Assembly (NCBI RefSeq): GCF_900107305.1
Contig: NZ_FNPL01000009.1
Coordinates: 1-64,000 of the forward strand
Length of the DNA stretch: 64,000 bases
Origin: Thermoactinomyces sp. DSM 45892
Lineage (GTDB): Bacteria > Bacillota > Bacilli > Thermoactinomycetales > Thermoactinomycetaceae
Reading direction: 5' to 3'
This document shows positions 18,427 to 25,912 of the stretch, in pieces (position 1 is the first letter of the stretch; each line of letters begins with the position of its first letter). A program made the position numbers and the translations under genes. The notes under the pieces are model-generated. The model was given only the letters and a program-made list of their open reading frames with translations, did not search any database and had not been told where the DNA came from.

Positions 18427-18886
18427 GGATTTGCTGGGAGAAGTCAAAAAGCCTGAAATACAGGAAACAGAAAAGACACAAAAGATGATTCCTGTTGAGT
18501 CAGTATTACAAGAAGCTATTTATACAGGAATACAGGAAGCCAAGGAGATAGAAATACAAAAGCCTGTACAACCTGATGTCCAAGAAAGTGTAATTACAGG
18601 GAGCCAAGAACCTGTAATTCCTGAAAAACTGGAAGCCGGAAATACTGTTAAGAAGAAAGCCAGCAACAAAGGAACCCAGTCTCTTGTACAGCCACTTAGA
18701 CAGGAATCCAGTCAAGAAGGTAGAGACAAAAAGACTTTTGAATTCAAAAAGTCTTTGGCAAATCGCTTAAAACTAGCATCTGTTTTGTTTGATCGCTTTG
18801 AATACGAAATCGCTGAAGAAGCAATCAAAATACACTTAGACGAATTGGGCGTTCCTGATCCAAGTACTCTAAAGAAAAACAAGTAG
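18398..18886 (+). CDS. Putative centromere-binding partner of ParA
   Basis: The 162-aa product overlaps the parA 3' end and starts at GTG with AAGGAG 10 bases upstream. The first 100 residues are low-complexity (Glu, Gln, Pro, Val repeats such as IQEAKEIEIQKPVQPDVQES). The C-terminal 55 residues (KKTFEFKKSLANRLKLASVLFDRFEYEIAEEAIKIHL) look like a small helical or ribbon-helix-helix domain. At DNA level the repeats carry many ACAGG/CCTGT motifs shared with the operon flanks. A ParB/ParG-like role is inferred from position. Confidence 0.6.
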   Translation: MSKSKRKLFEDLLGEVKKPEIQETEKTQKMIPVESVLQEAIYTGIQEAKEIEIQKPVQPDVQESVITGSQEPVIPEKLEAGNTVKKKASNKGTQSLVQPLRQESSQEGRDKKTFEFKKSLANRLKLASVLFDRFEYEIAEEAIKIHLDELGVPDPSTLKKNK

Positions 18887-18913
18887 GTCGAATTCCCGAT
18901 CTGCTTGTTTTTT
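18877..18913 (+). terminator. Terminator of the ParA operon
   Basis: AAACAAG-TAG-x-TCG pairs with CGA-x-CTG-CTTGTTT, and the T-run TTTTTT follows. It overlaps the stop of the ParA partner gene. Confidence 0.6.
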
Positions 18914-19007
18914 ATTTGGTGGTTATGGATAAACAGGTTAAGCTGAAAACAAGTAATACTGATCTACGGAATTTTGCAAAACTGATTAGACAGGAATACT
19001 AAAAAAA

Positions 19008-19055
19008 GTATAACCAGAAACCTGTAAGTATGTTTTTACAGGTTTCTGGTTATAC
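19008..19055 (-). terminator. Perfect 20-bp stem, terminator and partition-like site
   Basis: Arms 19008-19027 and 19036-19055 pair perfectly around an 8-base loop. On the minus strand the stem is followed by TTTTTTT, so it can end the membrane HTH gene. Its centre is CCTGTAA-N8-TTACAGG, the same geometry as 17530-17551 in the parA promoter, which suggests a second role as a protein-binding site. Confidence 0.7.
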
Positions 19056-19065
19056 GGATTCCCAC

Positions 19066-20091
19066 TCAACCAATATTCTCTTTTAGTTGTTTGATAGCTT
19101 GTCGAGCTGGCCATTCTTTACATCCAGCTACTTCTTGGAGTTTTCCTCTCCCGGGTACTTCTCCATCTTCTTTGTAAAGCTGGAGGGCTATTTCATATGG
19201 AGACTTTGCATGGCTGGAGGAGGGAGTTGATGTAACTTTTTTTCTGGAGATCTTCCTCTTTTTAGCTGGAGGATTGGAAGGTTTCTCCATCACTATCTTG
19301 GAGGATTCTTTACTGTTTTCCGTTGGAGACTCCTCCTGATTGTCTCCATATTGACTGGAGAATGTAGAGATGTTTTCTGGAGTTTCTTGTATAACTGGAG
19401 GGGTGATTTCCTCTTCCTTCATGAGAGATATCTTCTCTATCTCCTTGATTGGAGGAATCAAATCCTCCGATTCTTGCTTGTATGCAATCTCCTCCAGTCC
19501 TCTATTTTGTTTGATATGATCGTCTATCTCTATATGGAATGGCTTGGAGTCTCCAACGATCCCTCCATCTAATTCTCCTGGAGAAACGACTATAACATTA
19601 TTGGAGGAATCGTCTATCTTTGTGAAGATTGAATCTCCAATTTTCACTGGAGTAAGTGGAGAATTTTCCACTTCTTTTTTCTGCTTCTGGTGGAGGAGAG
19701 CATCCTGCACAACCATCTCCGCCGCAACTATTAGAAGTGGAATAAGACCTCCAATCAAAACAGCTTCATCCACTACAATTCCTCCAATTTTGAAAAACAC
19801 CAGAGGTTCTCCATTCTTTGCTATACCCGATGTTACATTGGAGTAGACGTTGATTATTACCCCCAACCAGAAAACAAACCTCGCCGATCTCCCAACTTTC
19901 TCATCGATCCATCTAGACCAGATTACCGTAACCGTACCCAGTACAAAAGTAAGCTCAAAACCAATTACTCCTATGTGTGAGAATACTCCTTTATAGCCAG
20001 CTCGATCAAAAAGTGCTGTAGTATGCATATACGAAAGGATCAACACACATAGTCCAATCAAACAACCTGCAATAACATTAACTTTCACCAT
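19066..20091 (-). CDS. Membrane protein with C-terminal helix-turn-helix
   Basis: About 341 residues. Four hydrophobic segments lie in the first 120 residues (VIAGCLIGLCVLILSYM and three more), then an acidic disordered linker of about 170 residues, a basic stretch (PAKKRKISRKKV) and a C-terminal HTH (SPYEIALQLYKEDGEVPGRGKLQEVAGCKEWPARQAIKQL; written here for description). Four membrane helices plus a DNA-binding tail resembles DUF2637-type plasmid proteins. It could tether DNA to the membrane. The gene body holds 29 TGGAG/CTCCA pentamers. ATG at 20091 is preferred; GTG at 20112 is the alternative. Confidence 0.6.
   Translation of the reverse strand: MVKVNVIAGCLIGLCVLILSYMHTTALFDRAGYKGVFSHIGVIGFELTFVLGTVTVIWSRWIDEKVGRSARFVFWLGVIINVYSNVTSGIAKNGEPLVFFKIGGIVVDEAVLIGGLIPLLIVAAEMVVQDALLHQKQKKEVENSPLTPVKIGDSIFTKIDDSSNNVIVVSPGELDGGIVGDSKPFHIEIDDHIKQNRGLEEIAYKQESEDLIPPIKEIEKISLMKEEEITPPVIQETPENISTFSSQYGDNQEESPTENSKESSKIVMEKPSNPPAKKRKISRKKVTSTPSSSHAKSPYEIALQLYKEDGEVPGRGKLQEVAGCKEWPARQAIKQLKENIG
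19136..19843. repeat. Dense cluster of TGGAG pentamers
   Basis: In 708 bp I counted 19 TGGAG on the plus strand and 10 CTCCA (the same motif on the minus strand). TGGAG starts fall in all three codon phases (7, 9 and 3), so the protein sequence does not explain them. About 1.4 would be expected by chance on both strands. A DNA-level function such as multiple binding sites is inferred. Confidence 0.8.
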
Positions 20092-20112
20092 TGTTGCTTT
20101 GCCTTGTTGCAC

Positions 20113-20237
20113 CTAGATCACCCTTTCTACCTGTCAAAATGTATTTACGTTTTTACAGGAATACAGGTATATTTTTTTCTGTATTCCTGTGGAGTCATCT
20201 ATTATTCCTCGTCATAATTCTGACTACTTGCACACGG
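20113..20237. promoter_or_regulatory. Regulatory region with a 12-bp perfect inverted repeat
   Basis: ACAGGAATACAG (20155-20166) and CTGTATTCCTGT (20179-20190) are perfect arms around a T-rich 12-base spacer. The core shares ACAGG with the par sites at 17530 and 19021, and the same ACAGGAATACAGG string occurs inside the ParA partner gene near 18525. It lies upstream of the membrane HTH gene and is a likely common binding site. Confidence 0.55.
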
Positions 20238-20363
20238 TCAAGAATCACACACCGCATCGTCGAGGCAAGCAGGATTATATATACACAATTCTACACCATT
20301 CCATTCAAAAGTAGCATAGTCAGAACCACAGTATTTGCAAGCCATTTCATCCATCCTTTTCAT
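20238..20363 (-). CDS. Tiny zinc-ribbon-like protein
   Basis: About 41 residues, ending DDAVCDS, with CKYC and two more cysteines (ELCIYNPAC) that could bind one zinc. Possible starts are ATG at 20363 and, more likely, ATG at 20345, which has AAGGAT about 8 bases upstream. It is the last member of the minus-strand zinc-protein cluster. Function unknown. Confidence 0.45.
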   Translation of the reverse strand: MKRMDEMACKYCGSDYATFEWNGVELCIYNPACLDDAVCDS

Positions 20364-20394
20364 TGTTATAGGGAGGAGGGGAGTGGGTCTTCTC

Positions 20395-20970
20395 TTAACG
20401 CCGATTATCACCTGTGATCTTTTCCATGATCTCACTATCTAACAAAACATAACAATCTTGAGGACGTTCCAGTATGATCATTTCTCGGGCTGATAAGGAT
20501 TCTAGCTTTCCACCAAGGCCGATCAGTTTCATATCTCTATCTTGCTCCAACGCCCGAACATAGACTTTTTCATAGTCTATTCCGTCTCTACAAACAAAGG
20601 GAAACGTAGTTCTAGACCTTGAAACAAAGAAGCCGATCGGATACCATTCCATTCTCTTAGCTCGCTCTGTCTCTCGCTCTATAACGTCTAACTGGAATGC
20701 ACACTTCTGACAAAATCCTCTTTGATTGATCCCATGTGTAGCTTGAGCCTGCCTGCATTCAAAACACATGGAATCATCATGTTCGTGTACTATAATTTCA
20801 TCATGATTGATCTTGATGGAAAGGGAGGAGCCATCGCCTTGGATAACATAGTAGGGTTCTTGCTTCCAATCATCATCGTCGTCCCACATATGGCGATCCT
20901 TTTCAATCCATTTCCAAATCTTATCCTCGATCCAGGGCGATTTGGTCACAATCCTCGAAAGCCAATTCAT
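20395..20970 (-). CDS. Zinc-finger protein, paralogue A
   Basis: 191 residues with CFEC and CQKC pairs around 70-92, and a C-terminal domain (ETERAKRMEWYPIGFFVSRS, then FPFVCRDGIDYEKV and LIGLGGKLESLSAREMIIL). The same arrangement appears in the upstream overlapping gene, so the two are tandem duplicates. AAGGAG lies 9 bases before the ATG. The family is not recognised; the shared part might be a small beta-rich binding domain. Confidence 0.6.
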   Translation of the reverse strand: MNWLSRIVTKSPWIEDKIWKWIEKDRHMWDDDDDWKQEPYYVIQGDGSSLSIKINHDEIIVHEHDDSMCFECRQAQATHGINQRGFCQKCAFQLDVIERETERAKRMEWYPIGFFVSRSRTTFPFVCRDGIDYEKVYVRALEQDRDMKLIGLGGKLESLSAREMIILERPQDCYVLLDSEIMEKITGDNRR

Positions 20971-21442
20971 CGTCGTCAGCTCCTTCGATCTTCACTATCA
21001 GGGAGGCTGGAATGTATTTCATCTGGCCTTCTAGCCCCACTACTCCCAAGCATTTGCCAGATTTCCTACGACGCTCTTTGATTGTGAGATAGTCAATATC
21101 GGGATTCCATACAAACGGGATCACCATGTCATTTTTTAATATCAAGTAGCCTACTGGTACTCTTGCTCTCCCTGCTCTCTTGATCTCCTCATCAAAAATT
21201 TGTTGTTTGATAAAACAATCTACACAAGATCTTTTTTTACCACGCTCGACCCTGTGCATTTTTTTCTTGCATGAGCATAGGACTTGTTGACGTTCGAAAA
21301 CTAACTGCTTTTTCTTCTGTTTCGGCTTTCCAAAGAGGCCCTTCTCAACATTTCTAACCTTTTCCAAGTAGTCTTTCTCTCTGCTCATATCCTCTAATAG
21401 CTCATACATCTCTTTGGAGCAACCGCCGTAACTAGTGGTCAT
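20921..21442 (-). CDS. Zinc-finger protein, paralogue B
   Basis: 173 residues: a charged helical N-terminus, CSCKKK and CVDC as a zinc site around 57-78, then EEIKRAGRARVPVGYLILKN, IPFVWNPDIDYLTI and VVGLEGQMKYIPASLIV, aligning with paralogue A in order and spacing. The gene overlaps paralogue A by 50 bases and its ATG overlaps the HNH stop, with GGAGGTGG upstream. Tandem duplication followed by divergence is the simplest view. Confidence 0.6.
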   Translation of the reverse strand: MTTSYGGCSKEMYELLEDMSREKDYLEKVRNVEKGLFGKPKQKKKQLVFERQQVLCSCKKKMHRVERGKKRSCVDCFIKQQIFDEEIKRAGRARVPVGYLILKNDMVIPFVWNPDIDYLTIKERRRKSGKCLGVVGLEGQMKYIPASLIVKIEGADDDELAFEDCDQIALDRG

Positions 21443-21999
21443 TGAGCCACCTCCAATATGCGCTTGATCTCTTTGATATCAACTCCGTATTCCCTAGCTA
21501 GGACAGCCATACCGAACTCTTTACAACCAGATCGATGAATGTATTTCACAAATTCCTCATCTTCATGAGATAGCAGGGAGGAGGAATGAGCTGTTAACTC
21601 CCTGATTAACTCTCGCTCCCTGATTGGACTTTGTATGAAATCTTCACGAGACAGAAAGAATTCGAGATTGTCCAAGCGATTGTTGGCTCTCTTACCGTCT
21701 TTGTGCCTGACAGGTTCATCCAGAGCTTCAGGAAAGAAGCTGGAGACAACCAAACGATGGATGTAAGGTTTGCTGTTCATTCCTTCTTGATGAAGGTTCA
21801 CGTACATGTATCCTCGTTTGGTACGAAACGACTTGATAGCCAGCTCCTGAAGTACTCGGCGATTCCCATAACGATCTTTTTTAACTTGCCTTTTACGTAT
21901 AACACGACCAAAACTACTGATTTGATATCCCTCATATGAAGGGATATCTCTCCAACATTCCCTCATTTTTTCTAAAGAGGGTAGTGAAAATTCAATCAT
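21439..21999 (-). CDS. NUMOD4-HNH homing-type endonuclease
   Basis: 186 residues. The N-terminal NUMOD4-like motif (CWRDIPSYEGYQISSFGRV) is followed by an HNH nuclease core (IHRLVVSSFF, then VRHKDGKRANNRLDNLEF) and a C-terminal HTH-like helix pair. Such enzymes are common free-standing nucleases of phages and plasmids. ATG at 21999 is chosen because the upstream TTG touches GGAGG with no spacing. The gene is embedded in the zinc-protein operon. Confidence 0.8.
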   Translation of the reverse strand: MIEFSLPSLEKMRECWRDIPSYEGYQISSFGRVIRKRQVKKDRYGNRRVLQELAIKSFRTKRGYMYVNLHQEGMNSKPYIHRLVVSSFFPEALDEPVRHKDGKRANNRLDNLEFFLSREDFIQSPIRERELIRELTAHSSSLLSHEDEEFVKYIHRSGCKEFGMAVLAREYGVDIKEIKRILEVAQ

Positions 22000-22182
22000 G
22001 GTTGTGTCCCCTCTCTTCTTGCTCAACCTCCTCTGAAACCAGCGAAATCAAGGTTTTTAATGGGTAGTGTACGTAGAGGAGGGAAGCAGAGTCTGCTTAG
22101 GTATCATCACTGACGAAAAGTTAGTCGAGAGGGGGTGAACTTGCTTGAAAGACCCCTCGACAGATTGATTTATAATAAACAT

Positions 22183-22428
22183 TCAAATTTTCAGCTTAAT
22201 AAGACCACATGCATTCCATGATGAATCGTGTGATTGATTGCTTTTCTGACATGTGGATCCGCTTAGATAGCTACAATCACCACAAGTCACAGCGATCCAA
22301 GTAGATCCAAATTGCTCCACCATTGGATTCATGTTGTTCAGATCGGGAAGGCAATCTGGATTGAGATACAGCTGCTGGCCATCGACCAGGAAAAGTTCTA
22401 GTTGAATGAAACGTACTGCATCGATCAT
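22183..22428 (-). CDS. Small Cys-containing protein (81 aa)
   Basis: Starts at ATG 22428 with GGTGGAAG upstream, overlapping the previous stop as ATGA. The C-terminal half has CGDCSYLSGSTC and a further C (WNACG), a possible zinc site. It belongs to the overlapping zinc-protein operon. Function unknown. Confidence 0.5.
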   Translation of the reverse strand: MIDAVRFIQLELFLVDGQQLYLNPDCLPDLNNMNPMVEQFGSTWIAVTCGDCSYLSGSTCQKSNQSHDSSWNACGLIKLKI

Positions 22429-22598
22429 TTCAACTTCCACCAGCTTTGTGATAGGATGGAGGAGTGATCCAGGGCGCAAACCTGATCACAGTAGTTTATT
22501 TTCCAATCTTCAAGAGCTTCTGGAGTAGTTTCGACTACCTTCAGAAACTCTTTTATTGCGTTGGCCGACTTAGTATCTAGTTGAACGACGTTCCTCAT
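22425..22598 (-). CDS. Small hypothetical protein (57 aa)
   Basis: GCGAGGAG precedes ATG 22598. The product begins MRNVVQLDTKSANAIKEFLK and is helical. The longer in-frame reading lacks an RBS and overlaps more of the neighbour. It is coupled by ATGA to the next gene. Confidence 0.5.
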   Translation of the reverse strand: MRNVVQLDTKSANAIKEFLKVVETTPEALEDWKINYCDQVCALDHSSILSQSWWKLK

Positions 22599-22719
22599 CT
22601 CTTCTCCTCGCTTCCCGTTCAGTATTGAGACTACAAAAGCGATAGGGACACACCCATACACCCCAATAGATTTGGTACAACTCGGTTCCACAAGATGAAC
22701 ACTTCGATTCTTCGTTCAC
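22570..22719 (-). CDS. Tiny zinc-ribbon protein (49 aa)
   Basis: GTG at 22719 follows GGAGG by 7 bases, directly after the TAG of the previous gene. The product has CSSC, then CPYRFC, a compact zinc-ribbon pattern, and a very basic tail (REARRRDEERR). An upstream ATG has no room for an RBS. Confidence 0.5.
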   Translation of the reverse strand: MNEESKCSSCGTELYQIYWGVWVCPYRFCSLNTEREARRRDEERRSTRY

Positions 22720-22720
22720 A

Positions 22721-23026
22721 CTATTTCCTCCATTCATCTCCAGATGATCCAATCAAGTCTCCGCAGTTCTTGCAATGAAAATTTGTTTCTCCATCTTCCC
22801 TGAGCTTTTCATCCCATAAATAGTTGCTTGGAGAAAAGCCACATAGATCACAAGTAGCAGGATTGACTTTCTTTGCATCCGCCAGGCGAATGATCGTCTG
22901 GTCCGTGTAATCATGGTAGGGCTTTAAGCAACTCCAGCAGACGAGACTCTTCCTTCGTAAGCCAGATTCGCTGACTTCTCTTGAGTGAGTGGCTCGGTTC
23001 GTCTGACACTCCTCACATATTTTCAT
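22721..23026 (-). CDS. Double zinc-ribbon protein (101 aa)
   Basis: ATG 23026 follows GAGGAG by 9 bases and overlaps the preceding gene. Four CxxC-type pairs (CEEC, CWSC, CDLC, CKNC) are spread evenly, suggesting two zinc ribbons. Member of the same operon. Function unknown, possibly nucleic acid binding. Confidence 0.6.
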   Translation of the reverse strand: MKICEECQTNRATHSREVSESGLRRKSLVCWSCLKPYHDYTDQTIIRLADAKKVNPATCDLCGFSPSNYLWDEKLREDGETNFHCKNCGDLIGSSGDEWRK

Positions 23027-23360
23027 GTAGGCTCTCCTCTTCAATGATCTCGATCAATTTATCCAAAGTATAGTCAGTCAGCCTCGCAACTTCGTAACAA
23101 AAATCAAGGAAATTACTCCATTCTGCTGATTCTTTCGAATGAACATATGCCCGTTTTCCAATGCGCTTTGCTTGGTAGTAGGGAACTAATCCATATAGTT
23201 CATCTAAGTTCTCTGACTTACAGCAGGGACAGGACGCATCCTCAACAGGCTCCCATCTTGCCCAGTCTTCCAAGTCATTCATCTTCGCTCCAATGACGTA
23301 CTTCATATAACAGGAATCACAATCAATTGAAATCTCACGATATATCGTCTTCACTGCCAT
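23013..23360 (-). CDS. Zinc-ribbon protein (115 aa)
   Basis: TAGGAGG lies before ATG 23360. The N-terminal part has CDSC and the middle CPCC, forming a likely zinc site, followed by an all-helical C-terminus. A longer in-frame extension covers the small upstream gene in another frame and has no RBS. Function unknown. Confidence 0.55.
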   Translation of the reverse strand: MAVKTIYREISIDCDSCYMKYVIGAKMNDLEDWARWEPVEDASCPCCKSENLDELYGLVPYYQAKRIGKRAYVHSKESAEWSNFLDFCYEVARLTDYTLDKLIEIIEEESLHENM

Positions 23361-23373
23361 CAATAACAACCTC

Positions 23374-23499
23374 CTAAGCGACTCGTTGAATCTCAACAAG
23401 TAAGATGTTTTTCTGTCTGGTGAGTTCAGCCAGCCCATACAAAATTTCCATCTGTTCCTTTTTGGTCTTTGCTAACCATTTTCGAGGTTGGATTATCAT
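23374..23499 (-). CDS. Small basic protein (41 aa)
   Basis: AAAGGAGG sits 7 bases before ATG 23499, and the frame runs 41 codons to TAG. The product starts MIIQPRKWLAKTKKEQMEIL and is helical with a basic N-terminus. It is the first gene of the zinc-protein operon. The excellent RBS supports it despite its size. Confidence 0.6.
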   Translation of the reverse strand: MIIQPRKWLAKTKKEQMEILYGLAELTRQKNILLVEIQRVA

Positions 23500-23595
23500 G
23501 TGATCGCCTCCTTTGTTGTATCTAAACACATCATATTACTAAACATATTAGTTAGTCAATGATTAATTACTAATTTAATTAATAATATTTAAGTA

Positions 23596-23624
23596 TTGAT
23601 TAATTAAGTTGGCATATTTATAAT
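23596..23624 (+). promoter_or_regulatory. Promoter of the XRE regulator
   Basis: TTGATT and TATAAT are separated by 17 bases. Just upstream, 23560-23606 is A/T-only with several TTAATTA palindromes, which are likely operators for the XRE protein and could also control the divergent zinc-protein operon. Confidence 0.65.
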
Positions 23625-23643
23625 GGTAGCAGGAGGACGAAAT

Positions 23644-24120
23644 ATGACGCCTGTAATGAAATGCAAACTAGAACAAATTGCTAAAAAACGTGGGCTGTCC
23701 CTTAGAAAGATAGCAACCGACATTGGTCTAAGTGATACGTCATATGAATCGTTGCGACGTATAGCAAAAAATATAGCCTCCAGCTTCAATGCAGAAATAA
23801 TCGGGAAAGTATGTGTCTACTTACAAGTAACTCCTGGTGAACTCTTTGAGGTAGAGGGAGTATCCGTTCCTAAAGTGGAAAAAGAAGTAAACATTCCATA
23901 CGAGCTTCACCATTACTTGGATCTAGGCTTAATCCAGCAATGTAACTTTCTTCGTTCAAGTGTTGTTGATTATCCAAGACAGAGTCATGATGTTAAGTTT
24001 GTTTTTGATCGGGAGTATGAACGACTCAGAAAAGCAATGCAGCATTCCACCGATCCATCTCTCAAAGAGTCGTTTGAGGAATTAACAACGATCTATCTAA
24101 CACAAAAGGGGGGCACCTGA
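23644..24120 (+). CDS. XRE-family transcriptional regulator
   Basis: 158 residues. An N-terminal HTH of the Cro/XRE type (LEQIAKKRGLSLRKIATDIGLSDTSYESLRRI) is followed by a helical dimer or effector domain. AGGAGG lies 7 bases before ATG 23644. It sits between the divergent zinc-protein operon and the replication genes, downstream of an A/T palindromic region it may bind. Confidence 0.8.
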   Translation: MTPVMKCKLEQIAKKRGLSLRKIATDIGLSDTSYESLRRIAKNIASSFNAEIIGKVCVYLQVTPGELFEVEGVSVPKVEKEVNIPYELHHYLDLGLIQQCNFLRSSVVDYPRQSHDVKFVFDREYERLRKAMQHSTDPSLKESFEELTTIYLTQKGGT

Positions 24121-24444
24121 ATGGATAACATGGAAGCGACCTTGGAAACGATTCTCAAGAGTTTTAATGAAATGAAAATAAGTGTAGAGAAGCGTTTTGA
24201 TAGTATTGATACCCAATTAGATGAGATCAAGTTGGAGGTCAGAGCAACAAAAGAACAGGTCATCAAAAATAGCGAGGATATTGCGGAATTTAAATCCGAC
24301 ATGGGAGTAAGATTGGATACAGTCGAAAATCAATTGGACGATCTCAGAGAAGGGGAACTGGCTCTGTCTGATAGACTTCACGATTATGATAAGCAGATGA
24401 GGAAACTCAAGAAAAAGGCATTAGAAAGCACCCCTAATAACTAA
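24121..24444 (+). CDS. Coiled-coil protein (107 aa)
   Basis: ATG follows directly after the TGA of the XRE gene, so it is translationally coupled. Nearly the whole chain is heptad-like (IDTQLDEIKLEVRATKEQVI, then LDTVENQLDDLREG), with a lysine-rich end. No other domain is visible. Small coiled-coil proteins of this type are common beside plasmid and phage regulators; the function is unknown. Confidence 0.65.
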   Translation: MDNMEATLETILKSFNEMKISVEKRFDSIDTQLDEIKLEVRATKEQVIKNSEDIAEFKSDMGVRLDTVENQLDDLREGELALSDRLHDYDKQMRKLKKKALESTPNN

Positions 24445-24988
24445 ATAGAGGTGCTTAGCCAAAACTATTATTCTTGTAATAGTCAAAACACAATGGTAGA
24501 CTTGAACCAACAAAAAACAGAAAGACGACCTTACGCACAGGTCGCCGCTGTCCCTATAGATTAGGGTTACAAGTATCTGCTACCAACAGATACTTGTAAA
24601 TAATATATTCAGGTATATTGTATTCACTTTTTATTGCTGGGTCAATAATGTGTGTACAAATTTACTCGAATATATAAAATAGCGAGCGATCCTGCCTAGG
24701 TCTAGGGAGGATTTTTGTTTTTAATAAAAGCAAAAGAGCCTTCACAGTGTCTAACTTTGGCCGGTTTGCCACTGTAAAAGCTCTGCTATTATTCGACCAG
24801 GAAAGGTCGTTTTATAAACGACTCAACCAAAACCTTGGGAAAGGAACAAGGAAGGTCGCTATATCCATAATTACTATTATTCTTATTTTATATACCTGTT
24901 GTAATAAAAACAACAGGGGAATTTTGGCTAATTGTGTAGATAAGCAGACTCTTCCTTGGTGGTCGATCGAGGAGAGGAATTTAAATAT
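24445..24988. promoter_or_regulatory. Structured region upstream of the replication initiator
   Basis: About 540 bp without a gene. It holds a CGACCT/AGGTCG hairpin near 24525, a perfect 13-bp stem at 24567-24599, a terminator at 24689-24723 (ATCCT-x-CCTAG/CTAGG-x-AGGAT plus T-run) and a second stem AGAGC...ACAGTG/CACTGT...GCTCT at 24735-24784. Such structure before a rep gene suggests attenuation or antisense control of replication, an inference. Confidence 0.5.
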
Positions 24989-25912
24989 ATGTCAACCACA
25001 CAAGATAAAGCAGTATTTGAATCTGAAAATGAAAGACTAGGTTTCACCATGATTCCAAATGTCATTCTTACTTCGACTGTACTGACACCTACCGAAAAGA
25101 TAGTTTATGGTATTCTTCGTAGATATGCCAGTTTGCCTCAAGGTTGTATGCCTGCTGTCTCTACAGTTTGTCTAGAGGCCCATATTTCCAAAGCAACATA
25201 CAACCGGGCCATTAAGACTTTTATCCGTTCTACAGAAAATCCAAATCCTACGATTCCACTCATCACCATCATTCATCGTCCTAACCAGTCTAACGTATTT
25301 AAGTTCCACGATATCTCAGATCAGCTTGTCGAGTTACTAAGATCTGCTGTTCGGATGGAAGAGGAAGAGAAGAAAATTGCTAAAGCAAAGAAAAAGCGAA
25401 CAAAAAAATCTTCCAAGTCTCAAAGTGGGTCTCAAAATGAGACTCCCATTGAAAATACTAGGGAGTCTCATTTTGAGACCCCTCCCCAGACGTCTCAAAA
25501 TGAGACGTGCCCCGTCTCAAATTGCGACACAAATAATATTGAATTAAATAAACAACAACAACAACATACAGAACTAGATAAAAACGTTGTTGTCGTTGTT
25601 GATCTCATAAATGAGAAGTTTGGAAAGAAAGTAAGACCTAAACAAGCCAAGGATCTCTTGACCTTAGCTGAACAGAATGATGTTGATATAAGTGACTGTA
25701 TCCAGAATGCAAAAGATTACCATGATGCTGTAGGCTTGAAGAGAAGTATTTATGGTGGTATTCAGTACGCCATTACAAATGGATGGGATGTTGAGCCTCC
25801 AGCCAAAAGAGAACAAGCTACCACGCAAGCAGATGAAGATCCAACAGATTTGGAGCTTATTAAGGCTAACTTGATAGCACAAGGAATTGATCCAGAGGCG
25901 GTGGGCTACTAA
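24989..25912 (+). CDS. Winged-helix replication initiator (RepA/DnaD-like)
   Basis: 307 residues. The N-terminal 110 residues form a winged-helix domain (IPNVILTSTVLTPTEKIVYGIL, then VCLEAHISKATYNRAIKTFI), as in RepA_N and DnaD-like initiators. A low-complexity S/Q/N/E/T linker follows, then a C-terminal helical domain (KFGKKVRPKQAKDLLTLAEQ). The linker DNA contains five palindromic repeats, the usual place for the origin in RepA_N plasmids. ATG 24989 has AGAGG 11 bases upstream. The dnaB start overlaps its stop (TAATG), so initiator and helicase are co-translated. Confidence 0.7.
   Translation: MSTTQDKAVFESENERLGFTMIPNVILTSTVLTPTEKIVYGILRRYASLPQGCMPAVSTVCLEAHISKATYNRAIKTFIRSTENPNPTIPLITIIHRPNQSNVFKFHDISDQLVELLRSAVRMEEEEKKIAKAKKKRTKKSSKSQSGSQNETPIENTRESHFETPPQTSQNETCPVSNCDTNNIELNKQQQQHTELDKNVVVVVDLINEKFGKKVRPKQAKDLLTLAEQNDVDISDCIQNAKDYHDAVGLKRSIYGGIQYAITNGWDVEPPAKREQATTQADEDPTDLELIKANLIAQGIDPEAVGY
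25417..25528. repeat. oriV: Palindromic iterons inside the initiator gene (likely origin)
   Basis: Copies at 25417 (half), 25429, 25465, 25492 and 25514 share GTCTCAAAATGAGAC or close variants. An AAC/GTT-rich inverted repeat follows at 25551-25600. In RepA_N plasmids the initiator binds iterons within its own gene, so this is the best origin candidate of the window. Confidence 0.75.

Noticed and set aside
24747..25040. 97-codon plus-strand frame before the initiator
   Set aside because: It overlaps hairpins and the initiator start in another frame and has no RBS.
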